Below, piece by piece: positions 44,834 to 59,317 of a DNA stretch of 64,000 bases (positions within the stretch are counted from its first letter, which is position 1; every line of letters starts with the position of its first letter). The translations under genes were made by a program, and so were the position numbers. The notes under the pieces were generated by a model. The model saw only the letters and a list, made by a program, of their open reading frames with translations, did not search any database and was not told where the DNA came from. The stretch comes from Sipunculus nudus (Eukaryota > Annelida > Sipuncula > Golfingiida > Sipunculidae): NCBI GenBank assembly GCA_026874595.1, contig CM049308.1, forward strand, positions 20,625,867 to 20,689,866, in the 5' to 3' direction.

Positions 44834-47800
44834 CTAAAAAAAAAACACTAGACAATAATTTTAATCAAGTATAAAGCAGGAAAAAAGTACAGATCATGTC
44901 CCTATCATATAGTGAGTGAAGGAAGTGGCACATATACTTCGGGTGTGAAAGGCCCACCACATTCACAGTCTGATGGAGCTTGTTCATACATTGATCTGTC
45001 CTTAATATAAATAACTAAAAGACACTGAAAGACACACTAGACAATAATTTTAATCAAGTAAAAAGCAGGAAAAAAGTACAGATCATGTCCCTATCATATA
45101 GTGAGTGAAGGAAGTGGCACATATACTTCGGGTGTGTAAGGCCCACCACATTCACTGTTTGATGGAGCTTGGTCATACACTGATCTGACCTTAATGTTAA
45201 TAACTAAAAGACACTAAAAGACACACTAGACAATACTTATAAAGCAGGCAAAAGGTACAGATCATGTCCCTATCATAAAGTGAGTGAAGGAAGTGGCACA
45301 TATATTTCGGGTGTGTAAGGCCCACCACATTCACTGTTTGATGGAGCTTGGTCATACACTGATCTGTCCTTAATGTTAATAACTAAAAGACACTAAAAGA
45401 CACACTAGACAATACTTATAAAGTAGGCAAAAGGTACAGATCATGTCCCTATCATAAAGTGAGTGAAGGAAGTGGCAGATATACTTCGGGTGTGTAAGGC
45501 CCACCACATTCACTGTCTGACGGAGCTTGGTCATACACTGATCTGTCCTTAATATTTATAACTAAAAGACACTGAAAGACACACTAGACAATAATTTTAA
45601 TCAAGTATAAAGCAGGAAAAAAGTACAGACCATGTCCCTATCATATAGTGTGTGAAGAAAGTGGCACATATACTTCGGGTGTGTAAGGCCCACCACATTC
45701 ACTGTCTGACGGAGCTTGGTCATACACTGATCTGTCCTTAATATTAATAACTAAAAGACACTGAAAGACACACTAGACAATAATTTTAATCAAGTATAAA
45801 GCAGGTAAAAGGTACAGATCATGTCCCTATCATTTAGTGAGTGAAGGAAGTGGCACATATACTTCGGGTGTGTAAGGCCCACCACATTCACTGTCTGACG
45901 GAGCTTGGTCATACACTGATCTGTCCTTAATATTAATAACTAAAAGACACTGAAAGACACACTAGACAATAATTTTAATCAAGTATAAAGCAGGGAAAAA
46001 GTACAGACCATGTCCCTATCATATAGTGAGTGAAGGAAGTGGCACATATACTTCGGGTGTGTAAGGCCCACCACATTCACTGTTTGTCGGAGCTTCGTCA
46101 TACACTGATCTGTCCTTAATATTAATAACTAAAAGACACTGAAAGACACACTAGACAATAATTTTAATCAAGTATAAAGCAGGCAAAAGGTACAGATCAT
46201 GTCCCTATCATATAGTGAGTGAAGGAAGTGGCACATATACTTCGGGTGTGTAAGGCCCACCACATTCACTGTCTGACGGAGCTTGGTCATACACTGATCT
46301 GTCCTTAATATTAATAACTAAAAGACACTGAAAGACACACTAGACAATAATTTTAATCAAGTATAAAGCAGGCAAAAGGTACAGATCATGTCCCTATCAT
46401 ATAGTGAGTGAAGGAAGTGGCACATATACTTCGGGTGTGTAAGGCCCACCACATTCACTGTCTGACTTAGCTTGCTCATACACTGATCTGTCCTTAATAT
46501 TAATAACTAAAAGACACTGAAAGACACACTAGACAATAATTTTAATCAAGTATAAAGCAGGAAAAAAGTACAGACCATGTCCCTATCATATAGTGAATGA
46601 AGGAAGTGGCACATATACTTCGGGTGTGTAAGGCCCACCACATTCACTGTCTGACGGAGCTTGGTCATACACTGATCTGTCCTTAATATTAATAACTAAA
46701 AGACACTGAAAGACACACTAGACAATAATTTTAATCAAGTATAAAGCAGGAAAAAAGTACAGACCATGTCCCTATCATATAGTGAGTGAAGGAAGTGGCA
46801 CATATACTTCGGGTGTGTAAGGCCCACCACATTCACTGTCTGACGGAGCTTGGTCATACACTGATCTGTCCTTAATATTAATAACTAAAAGACACTAAAA
46901 GACACACTAGACAATAATTTTAATCAAGTATAAAGCAGGAAAAAAGTACAGACCATGTCCCTATTATATAGTGAGTGAAGGAAGTGGCACATATACTTCG
47001 GGTTTGTAAGGCCCACCACATTCACTGTCTGACGGAGCTTCGTCATACACTGATCTGTCCTTAATATTAATAACTAAAGGACACAGAAAGACACACTAGA
47101 CAATAATTTTAATCAAGTATAAAGCAGGAAAAAAGTACAGACCATGTCCCTATCATATAGTGAGTGAAGGAAGTGGCACATATACTTCGGATGTGTAAGG
47201 CCCACCACATTTACTGTTTGACGGAGCTTGGTCATACACTGATCTGTCCTTAATATTAATAACTAAAATACACTGAAAGACACACTAGACAATAATTTTA
47301 ATCAAGTATAAAGCAGGAAAAAAGTACAGACCATGTCCCTTTCATAATATGAGTGAAGGAAGTGGCACATATACTTCGGGTGTGTAAGGCCCACCACATT
47401 CACTGTTTGATGGAGCTTGGTCATACACTAATCTGACCTTAATATTAATAACTAAAAGACACTAAAAGACACACTAGACAATAATTTTAATCAAGTATAA
47501 AGCAGGCAAAAGGTACAGATCATGTCCCTATCATATAGTGAGTGAAGGAAATGGCAGATATACTTCGGGTGTGTAAGGCCCACCACATTCACTGTCTGAT
47601 GGAGCTTGGTCATACACTGATCTGTCCTAAATATTAATAACTAAAAGACACTAAAAGACACACTAGACAATAATTTTAATCAAGTATAAAGCAGGCAAAG
47701 GTACAGATCATGTCCCTATCATATAGTGAGTGAAGGAAGTGGCACATATACTTCGGGTGTGTAAGGCCCACCACATTCACTCTCTGATGGAGCTTGGTCA

Positions 47801-50800
47801 TACACTGATCTGTCCTTAATATTAATAACTAAAAGACACTTAAAGACACACTAGACAATAATTTTAATCAAGTATAAAGCAGGCAAAAGGTACAGATCAT
47901 GTCCCTATCATAGAGTGAGTGAAGGAAGTGGCACATATACTTCGGGTGTGTAAGGCCCACCACATTCCCTGTCTGACGGAGCTTGGTCATACACTGATCC
48001 GTCCTTAATATTAATAACTAAAAGACACTGAAAGACACACAAGACAATAATTTTAATCAAGTATAAAGCAGGAAAAAAGTACAGACCATGTCCCTATCAT
48101 ATAGTGAGTGAAGGAAGTGGCACATATACTTCGGGTGTGTAAGGCCCACCACATTCACTGTTTGATGGAGCTTGGTCATACACTGATCTGACCTTAATAT
48201 TAAAAACTAAAAGACACTTAAAGACACACTAGACAATAATTTTAATCAAGTATAAAGCAGGCAAAAGGTACAGATCATGTCCCTATCATAGAGTGAGTGA
48301 AGGAAGTGGCACATATACTTCGGGTGTGTAAGGCCCACCACATTCACTGTCTGACGGAGCTTGGTCATACACTGATCCGTCCTTAATATTAATAACTAAA
48401 AGACACTGAAAGACACACAAGACAATAATTTTAATCAAGTATAAAGCAGGAAAAAAGTACAGACCATGTCCCAATCATATAGTGAGTGAAGGAAGTGGCA
48501 CATATACTTCGGGTGTGTAAGGCCCACCACATTCACTGTTTGATGGAGCTTGGTCATACACTGATCTGACCTTAATATTAATAACTAAAAGACACTTAAA
48601 GACACACTAGACAATAATTTTAATCAAGTATAAAGCAGGCAAAAGGTACAGATCATGTCCCTATCATAGAGTGAGTGAAGGAAGTGGCACATATACTTCG
48701 GGTGTGTAAGGCCCACCACATTCACTGTCTGACGGAGCTTGGTCATACACTGATCCGTCCTTAATATTAATAACTAAAAGACACTGAAAGACACACAAGA
48801 CAATAATTTTAATCAAGTATAAAGCAGGAAAAAAGTACAGACCATGTCCCTATCATATAGTGAGTAAAGGAAGTGGCACATATACTTCGGGTGTGTAAGG
48901 CCCACCACATTCACTGTTTGATGGAGCTTGGTCATACACTAATCTGACCTTAAAGTTAATAACTAAAAGACACTGAAAGACACACTAGACAATAAGTATA
49001 AAGCAGGAAAAAGGTACAGATCATGTCCCTATCATAAAGTGAGTGAAGGAAGTGGCAGATATACTTCGGGTGTGTAAGGCCCACCACATTCACTGTCTGA
49101 TGGAGCTTGGTCATACACTGATCTGTCCTTAATATTAATAACTAAAAGACACTAAAAGACACACTAGACAATAATTTTAATTAAGTATAAAGCAGGCAAA
49201 AGGTACAGATCATGTCCCTATCATAAAGTGAGTGAAGGAAGTGTCACATATACTTCGGGTGTGTAAGGCCCACCACATTCACTGTCTGATGGAGCTTGGT
49301 CATACACTGATCTGTCCTTAATATTAATAACTAAAAGACACTAAAAGACACACTAGACAATAATTTAAATCAAGTATAAAGCAGGCAAAAGGTACAGATC
49401 ATGTCCCTATCATAAAGTGAGTGAAGGAAGTGGCAGATATACTTCGGGTGTGTAAGGCCCACCACATTCACTGTCTGATGGAGCTTGGTCATACACTGAT
49501 CTGTCCTTAATATTAATAACTAAAAGACACTAAAAGACACACTAGACAATAATTTTAATCAAGTATAAGGCAGGCAAAAGGTACAGATCATGTCCCTATC
49601 ATATAGTGAGTGAAGGAAGTGGCAGATATACTTCGGGTGTGTAAGGCCCACCACATTCACTGTCTGATGGAGCTTGGTCATACACTGATCTGTCCTTGAT
49701 ATTAATCACTAAAAGACACTAAAAGACACACTAGACAATAATTTTAATCAAGTATAAAGCAGGAAAAAAGTACAGACCATGTCCCTATCATATAGTGAGT
49801 GAAGGAAGTGGCACATATACTTCGGGTGTGTAAGGCCCACCACATTCACCGTCTGACGGAGCTTGGTCATACACTGATCTGTCCTTAATATTAATAACTA
49901 AAAGACACAGAAAGACACACTAGACAATAATTTTAATCAAGTATAAAGCAGGAAAAAAGTACAGACCATGTCCCTATCATATAGTGAGTGAAGGAAGTGG
50001 CACATATACTTCGGGTGTGTAAGGCCCACCACATTCACTGTTTGATGGAGCTTGGTCATACACTGATCTGACCTTAATATTAATAACTAAAAGACACTAA
50101 AAGACACACTAGACAATAATTTTAATCAAGTATAAAGCAGGCAAAAGGTACAGATCATGTCCCTATCATATAGTGAGTGAAGGAAGTGGCACATATACTT
50201 CGGGTGTGTAAGGCCCACCACATTCACTCTCTGATGGAGCTTGGTCATACACTGATCTGTCCTTAATATTAATAACTAAAAGACACTTAAAGACACACTA
50301 GACAATAATTTTAATCAAGTATAAAGCAGGCAAAAGGTACAGATCATGTCCCTATCATATAGTGAGTGAAGGAAGTGGCACATATACTTCGGGTGTGTAA
50401 GGCCCACCACATTCACTCTCTGATGGAGCTTGGTCATACACTGATCTGTCCTTAATATTAATAACTAAAAGACACTTAAAGACACACTAGACAATAATTT
50501 TAATCAAGTATAAAGCAGGCAAAAGGTACAGATCATGTCCCTATCATATAGTGAGTGAAGGAAGTGGCACATATACTTCGGGTGTGTAAGGCCCACCACA
50601 TTCACTGTTTGATGGAGCTTGGTCATACACTGATCTGACCTTAAAGTTAATAACTAAAAGACACTGAAAGACACACTAGACAATAATTTTAATCAAGTAT
50701 AAAGCAGGCAAAAGGTACAGATCATGTCCCTATCATATAGTGAGTGAAGGAAATGGCAGATATACTTCGGGTGTGTAAGGCCCACCACATTCACTGTCTG

Positions 50801-53800
50801 ATGGAGCTTGGTCATACACTGATCTGTCCTAAATATTAATAACTAAAAGACACTAAAAGACACACTAGACAATAATTTTAATCAAGTATAAAGCAGGCAA
50901 AGGTACAGATCATGTCCCTATCATATAGTGAGTGAAGGAAGTGGCACATATACTTCGGGTGTGTAAGGCCCACCACATTCACTCTCTGATGGAGCTTGGT
51001 CATACACTGATCTGTCCTTAATATTAATAACTAAAAGACACTTAAAGACACACTAGACAATAATTTTAATCAAGTATAAAGCAGGCAAAAGGTACAGATC
51101 ATGTCCCTATCATAGAGTGAGTGAAGGAAGTGGCACATATACTTCGGGTGTGTAAGGCCCACCACATTCCCTGTCTGACGGAGCTTGGTCATACACTGAT
51201 CCGTCCTTAATATTAATAACTAAAAGACACTGAAAGACACACAAGACAATAATTTTAATCAAGTATAAAGCAGGAAAAAAGTACAGACCATGTCCCTATC
51301 ATATAGTGAGTGAAGGAAGTGGCACATATACTTCGGGTGTGTAAGGCCCACCACATTCACTGTTTGATGGAGCTTGGTCATACACTGATCTGACCTTAAT
51401 ATTAAAAACTAAAAGACACTTAAAGACACACTAGACAATAATTTTAATCAAGTATAAAGCAGGCAAAAGGTACAGATCATGTCCCTATCATAGAGTGAGT
51501 GAAGGAAGTGGCACATATACTTCGGGTGTGTAAGGCCCACCACATTCACTGTCTGACGGAGCTTGGTCATACACTGATCCGTCCTTAATATTAATAACTA
51601 AAAGACACTGAAAGACACACAAGACAATAATTTTAATCAAGTATAAAGCAGGAAAAAAGTACAGACCATGTCCCAATCATATAGTGAGTGAAGGAAGTGG
51701 CACATATACTTCGGGTGTGTAAGGCCCACCACATTCACTGTTTGATGGAGCTTGGTCATACACTGATCTGACCTTAATATTAATAACTAAAAGACACTTA
51801 AAGACACACTAGACAATAATTTTAATCAAGTATAAAGCAGGCAAAAGGTACAGATCATGTCCCTATCATAGAGTGAGTGAAGGAAGTGGCACATATACTT
51901 CGGGTGTGTAAGGCCCACCACATTCACTGTCTGACGGAGCTTGGTCATACACTGATCCGTCCTTAATATTAATAACTAAAAGACACTGAAAGACACACAA
52001 GACAATAATTTAAATCAAGTATAAAGCAGGAAAAAAGTACAGACCATGTCCCTATCATATAGTGAGTAAAGGAAGTGGCACATATACTTCGGGTGTGTAA
52101 GGCCCACCACATTCACTGTTTGATGGAGCTTGGTCATACACTAATCTGACCTTAAAGTTAATAACTAAAAGACACTGAAAGACACACTAGACAATAAGTA
52201 TAAAGCAGGAAAAAGGTACAGATCATGTCCCTATCATAAAGTGAGTGAAGGAAGTGGCAGATATACTTCGGGTGTGTAAGGCCCACCACATTCACTGTCT
52301 GATGGAGCTTGGTCATACACTGATCTGTCCTTAATATTAATAACTAAAAGACACTAAAAGACACACTAGACAATAATTTTAATTAAGTATAAAGCAGGCA
52401 AAAGGTACAGATCATGTCCCTATCATAAAGTGAGTGAAGGAAGTGTCACATATACTTCGGGTGTGTAAGGCCCACCACATTCACTGTCTGATGGAGCTTG
52501 GTCATACACTGATCTGTCCTTAATATTAATAACTAAAAGACACTAAAAGACACACTAGACAATAATTTAAATCAAGTATAAAGCAGGCAAAAGGTACAGA
52601 TCATGTCCCTATCATAAAGTGAGTGAAGGAAGTGGCAGATATACTTCGGGTGTGTAAGGCCCACCACATTCACTGTCTGATGGAGCTTGGTCATACACTG
52701 ATCTGTCCTTAATATTAATAACTAAAAGACACTAAAAGACACACTAGACAATAATTTTAATCAAGTATAAGGCAGGCAAAAGGTACAGATCATGTCCCTA
52801 TCATATAGTGAGTGAAGGAAGTGGCAGATATACTTCGGGTGTGTAAGGCCCACCACATTCACTGTCTGATGGAGCTTGGTCATACACTGATCTGTCCTTG
52901 ATATTAATCACTAAAAGACACTAAAAGACACACTAGACAATAATTTTCATCAAGTATAAAGCAGGAAAAAAGTACAGACCATGTCCCTATCATATAGTGA
53001 GTGAAGGAAGTGGCACATATACTTCGGGTGTGTAAGGCCCACCACATTCACTGTTTGATGGAGCTTGGTCATACACTGATCTGACCTTAATATTAATAAC
53101 TAAAAGACACTAAAAGACACACTAGACAATAATTTTAATCAAGTATAAAGCAGGCAAAAGGTACAGATCATGTCCCTATCATATAGTGAGTGAAGGAAGT
53201 GGCACATATACTTCGGGTGTGTAAGGCCCACCACATTCACTCTCTGATGGAGCTTGGTCATACACTGATCTGTCCTTAATATTAATAACTAAAAGACACT
53301 TAAAGACACACTAGACAATAATTTTAATCAAGTATAAAGCAGGCAAAAGGTACAGATCATGTCCCTATCATATAGTGAGTGAAGGAAGTGGCAGATATAC
53401 TTCGGGTGTGTAAGGCCCACCACATTCACTCTCTGATGGAGCTTGGTCATACACTGATCTGTCCTTAATATTAATAACTAAAAGACACTTAAAGACACAC
53501 TAGACAATAATTTTAATCAAGTATAAAGCAGGCAAAAGGTACAGATCATGTCCCTATCATATAGTGAGTGAAGGAAGTGGCACATATACTTCGGGTGTGT
53601 AAGGCCCACCACATTCACTGTTTGATGGAGCTTGGTCATACACTGATCTGACCTTAAAGTTAATAACTAAAAGACACTGAAAGACACACTAGACAAAAAG
53701 TATAAAGCAGGAAAAAGGTACAGATCATGTCCCTATCATAAAGTGAGTGAAGGAAGTGGCAGATATACTTCGGGTGTGTAAGGCCCACCACATTCACTGT

Positions 53801-54800
53801 CTGATTGAGCTTGGTCATACACTGATCTGTCCTTAATATTAATAACTAAAAGACACTAAAAGACACACTAGACAATAATTTTAATCAAGTATAAAGCAGG
53901 CAAAAGGTACAGATCATGTCCCTATCATATAGTGAGTGAAGGAAGTGGCTGATATACTTCGGGTGTGTAAGGCCCACCACATTCACTGTCTGATGGAGCT
54001 TGGTCATACACTGATCTGTCCTTGATATTAATAACTAAAAGACACTAAAAGACAGATTAGACAATAATTTTAATCAAGTATAAAGCAGGCAAAAGGTACA
54101 GATCATGTCCCTATGATATAGTGAGTGAAGGAAGTGGCACATATACTTCGAGTGTGTAAGGCCCACCACATTCACTGTCTGATGGAGCTTGGTCATACAC
54201 TGATCTGTCCTTAATATTAATAACTAAAAGACACTAAAAGACACACTAGACAATAATTTTAATCAAGTATAAAGCAGACAAAAGGTACAGATCATGTCCC
54301 TATCATAAAGTGAGTGAAGGAAGTGGCAGATATACTTCGGGTGTGTAAGGCCCACCACATTCACTGTCTGATGGAGCTTGGTCATACACTGATCTGTCCT
54401 TAATATTAATAACTAAAAGACACTAAAAGACACACTAGACAATAATTTTAATCAAGTATAAAGCAGGCAAAAGGTACAGATCATGTCCCTATCATATAGT
54501 GAGTGAAGGAAGTGGCAGATATAATTCGGGTGTGTAAGGCCCACCACATTCACTGTCTGATGGAGCTTGGTCATACACTGATCTGTCCTTGATATTAATA
54601 ACTAAAAGACACTAAAAGACAGACTAGACAATAATTTTAATCAAGTATAAAGCAGGCAAAAGGTACAGATCATGTCCCTATCCTATAGTGAGTGAAGGAA
54701 GTGGCACATATACTTCGGGTGTGTAAGGCCCACCACATTCACTGTCTGACGGAGCTTGGTCATACACTGATATGTCCTTAATATTAATAACTAAAAGACA
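44834..54800 (+). repeat. HOR unit C (9,967 bp, 53 monomers, internally rearranged)
   Basis: Marker at 44834 and 54801. The first 2.7 kb follows unit B exactly at 9,956-bp offset (GGGTTTGTAAGG at 47004, TTAGCTTGC at 46467). The second half differs: a 3,202-bp tandem repeat replaces the 3,569-bp one, and the expected second GGGTTTGTAAGG near 50573 is absent. Five 10-bp-deleted monomers instead of six account for the +11 bp. Confidence 0.85.
47551..53954 (+). repeat. 17-monomer (3,202-bp) tandem duplication in HOR unit C
   Basis: ATGGCAGATAT of the GGAAATGGCAG variant recurs at 47551 and 50753, GTGTCACATAT at 49241 and 52443, and the TCCCAATCATATAG variant at about 48470 and 51672, all 3,202 bp apart. 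Both copies carry a two-monomer insertion, with TTAAAAACTAAAAG, not found in A or B. Confidence 0.8.
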
Positions 54801-55849
54801 CTAAAAAAAAACACTAGACAATAATTTTAATCAAGTATAAAGCAGGAAAAAAGTACAGATCATGTCCCTATCATATAGTGAGTGAAGGAAGTGGCACATA
54901 TACTTCGGGTGTGAAAGGCCCACCACATTCACAGTCTGATGGAGCTTGTTCATACATTGATCTGTCCTTAATATAAATAACTAAAAGACACTGAAAGACA
55001 CACTAGACAATAATTTTAATCAAGTAAAAAGCAGGAAAAAAGTACAGATCATGTCCCTATCATATAGTGAGTGAAGGAAGTGGCACATATACTTCGGGTG
55101 TGTAAGGCCCACCACATTCACTGTTTGATGGAGCTTGGTCATACACTGATCTGACCTTAATGTTAATAACTAAAAGACACTAAAAGACACACTAGACAAT
55201 ACTTATAAAGCAGGCAAAAGGTACAGATCATGTCCCTATCATAAAGTGAGTGAAGGAAGTGGCACATATACTTCGGGTGTGTAAGGCCCACCACATTCAC
55301 TGTTTGATGGAGCTTGGTCATACACTGATCTGTCCTTAATGTTAATAACTAAAAGACACTAAAAGACACACTAGACAATACTTATAAAGTAGGCAAAAGG
55401 TACAGATCATGTCCCTATCATAAAGTGAGTGAAGGAAGTGGCAGATATACTTCGGGTGTGTAAGGCCCACCACATTCACTGTCTGACGGAGCTTGGTCAT
55501 ACACTGATCTGTCCTTAATATTTATAACTAAAAGACACTGAAAGACACACTAGACAATAATTTTAATCAAGTATAAAGCAGGAAAAAAGTACAGATCATG
55601 TCCCTATCATATAGTGAGTGAAGGAAGTGGCACATATACTTCGGGTGTGTAAGGCCCACCACATTCACTGTCTGACGGAGCTTGGTCATACACTGATCTG
55701 TCCTTAATATTAATAACTAAAAGACACTGAAAGACACACTAGACAATAATTTTAATCAAGTATAAAGCAGGAAAAAAGTACAGATCATGTCCCTATCATA
55801 TAGTGAGTGAAGGAAGTGGCACATATACTTCGGGTGTGTAAGGCCCACC

Positions 55850-58661
55850 ACATTCACTGTCTGACGGAGCTTGGTCATACACTGATCTGTCCTTAATATT
55901 AATACCTAAAAGACACTAAAAGACACACTAGACAATAAGTATAAAGCAGGCAAAAGGTACAGATCATGTCCCTATCATATAGTGAGTGAAGGAAGTGGCA
56001 CATATACTTCGGGTGTGTAAGGCCCACCACATTCACTGTCTGACGGAGCTTGGTCATACACTGATCTGTCCTTAATATTAATAACTAAAAGACACTGAAA
56101 GACACACTAGACAATAATTTTAATCAAGTATAAAGCAGGAAAAAAGTACAGACCATGTCCCTATCATATAGTGTGTGAAGAAAGTGGCACATATACTTCG
56201 GGTGTGTAAGGCCCACCACATTCACTGTCTGACGGAGCTTGGTCATACACTGATCTGTCCTTAATATTAATAACTAAAAGACACTGAAAGACACACTAGA
56301 CAATAATTTTAATCAAGTATAAAGCAGGTAAAAGGTACAGATCATGTCCCTATCATTTAGTGAGTGAAGGAAGTGGCACATATACTTCGGGTGTGTAAGG
56401 CCCACCACATTCACTGTCTGACGGAGCTTGGTCATACACTGATCTGTCCTTAATATTAATAACTAAAAGACACTGAAAGACACACTAGACAATAATTTTA
56501 ATCAAGTATAAAGCAGGGAAAAAGTACAGACCATGTCCCTATCATATAGTGAGTGAAGGAAGTGGCACATATACTTCGGGTGTGTAAGGCCCACCACATT
56601 CACTGTTTGTCGGAGCTTCGTCATACACTGATCTGTCCTTAATATTAATAACTAAAAGACACTGAAAGACACACTAGACAATAATTTTAATCAAGTATAA
56701 AGCAGGCAAAAGGTACAGATCATGTCCCTATCATATAGTGAGTGAAGGAAGTGGCACATATACTTCGGGTGTGTAAGGCCCACCACATTCACTGTCTGAC
56801 GGAGCTTGGTCATACACTGATCTGTCCTTAATATTAATAACTAAAAGACACTGAAAGACACACTAGACAATAATTTTAATCAAGTATAAAGCAGGCAAAA
56901 GGTACAGATCATGTCCCTATCATATAGTGAGTGAAGGAAGTGGCACATATACTTCGGGTGTGTAAGGCCCACCACATTCACTGTCTGACTTAGCTTGCTC
57001 ATACGCTGATCTGTCCTTAATATTAATAACTAAAAGACACTAAAAGACACACTAGACAATAATTTAAATCAAGTAAAAAGCAGGCAAAAGGTACAGATCA
57101 TGTCCCTATCATATAGTGAGTGAAGGAAGTGGCACATATACTTCGGATGTGTAAGGCCCACCACATTCACTGTTTGATGGAGCTTGGTCATACACTGATC
57201 TGACCTTAATGTTAATAACTATAAGACACTAAAAGACACACTAGACAATACTTATAAAGCAGGCAAAAGGTACAGATCATGTCCCTATCATAAAGTGAGT
57301 GAAGGAAGTGGCACATATACTTCGGGTGTGTAAGACCCACCACATTCACTGTTTGATGGAGCTTGGTCATACACTGATCTGACCTTAATGTTAATAACTA
57401 AAAGACACTAAAAGACACACTAGACAATACTTATAAAGTAGGCAAAAGGTACAGATCATGTCCCTATCATATAGTGAGTGAAGGAAGTGGCACATATACT
57501 TCGGGTGTGTAAGGCCCACCACATTCACTGTCTGACGGAGCTTGGTCATACACTGATCTGTCCTTAATATTAATACCTAAAAGACACTAAAAGACACACT
57601 AGACAATAAGTATAAAGCAGGCAAAAGGTACAGATCATGTCCCTATCATATAGTGAGTGAAGGAAGTGGCACATATACTTCGGGTGTGTAAGGCCCACCA
57701 CATTCACTGTCTGACGGAGCTTGGTCATACACTGATCTGTCCTTAATATTAATAACTAAAAGACACTGAAAGACACACTAGACAATAATTTTAATCAAGT
57801 ATAAAGCAGGAAAAAAGTACAGACCATGTCCCTATCATATAGTGTGTGAAGAAAGTGGCACATATACTTCGGGTGTGTAAGGCCCACCACATTCACTGTC
57901 TGACGGAGCTTGGTCATACACTGATCTGTCCTTAATATTAATAACTAAAAGACACTGAAAGACACACTAGACAATAATTTTAATCAAGTATAAAGCAGGT
58001 AAAAGGTACAGATCATGTCCCTATCATTTAGTGAGTGAAGGAAGTGGCACATATACTTCGGGTGTGTAAGGCCCACCACATTCACTGTCTGACGGAGCTT
58101 GGTCATACACTGATCTGTCCTTAATATTAATAACTAAAAGACACTGAAAGACACACTAGACAATAATTTTAATCAAGTATAAAGCAGGGAAAAAGTACAG
58201 ACCATGTCCCTATCATATAGTGAGTGAAGGAAGTGGCACATATACTTCGGGTGTGTAAGGCCCACCACATTCACTGTTTGTCGGAGCTTCGTCATACACT
58301 GATCTGTCCTTAATATTAATAACTAAAAGACACTGAAAGACACACTAGACAATAATTTTAATCAAGTATAAAGCAGGCAAAAGGTACAGATCATGTCCCT
58401 ATCATATAGTGAGTGAAGGAAGTGGCACATATACTTCGGGTGTGTAAGGCCCACCACATTCACTGTCTGACGGAGCTTGGTCATACACTGATCTGTCCTT
58501 AATATTAATAACTAAAAGACACTGAAAGACACACTAGACAATAATTTTAATCAAGTATAAAGCAGGCAAAAGGTACAGATCATGTCCCTATCATATAGTG
58601 AGTGAAGGAAGTGGCACATATACTTCGGGTGTGTAAGGCCCACCACATTCACTGTCTGACT
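55850..58661 (+). repeat. 1,671-bp-period duplication in HOR unit D
   Basis: AATACCTAAAAG at 55901 and 57572 and TTAGCTTGC at 56990 and 58661 are both 1,671 bp apart, and the sequence between corresponds monomer by monomer. The 0.5 kb between the two segments resembles the start of the unit again. Confidence 0.8.
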
Positions 58662-59317
58662 TAGCTTGCTCATACACTAATCTGACCTTAATATTAATAA
58701 CTAAAAGACACTGAAAGACACACTAGACAATAATTTTAATCAAGTATAAAGCAGGAAAAAAGTACAGACCATGTCCCTATCATATAGTGAATGAAGGAAG
58801 TGGCACATATACTTCGGGTGTGTAAGGCCCACCACATTCACTGTCTGACGGAGCTTGGTCATACACTGATATGTCCTTAATATTAATAACTAAAAGACAC
58901 TGAAAGACACACTAGACAATAATTTTAATCAAGTATAAAGCAGGAAAAAAGTACAGACCATGTCCCTATCATATAGTGAGTGAAGGAAGTGGCACATATA
59001 CTTCGGGTGTGTAAGGCCCACCACATTCACTGTCTGACGGAGCTTGGTCATACACTGATCTGTCCTTAATATTAATAACTAAAAGACACTAAAAGACACA
59101 CTAGACAATAATTTTAATCAAGTATAAAGCAGGAAAAAAGTACAGACCATGTCCCTATTATATAGTGAGTGAAGGAAGTGGCACATATACTTCGGGTTTG
59201 TAAGGCCCACCACATTCACTGTCTGACGGAGCTTCGTCATACACTGATCTGTCCTTAATATTAATAACTAAAGGACACAGAAAGACACACTAGACAATAA
59301 TTTTAATCAAGTATAAA

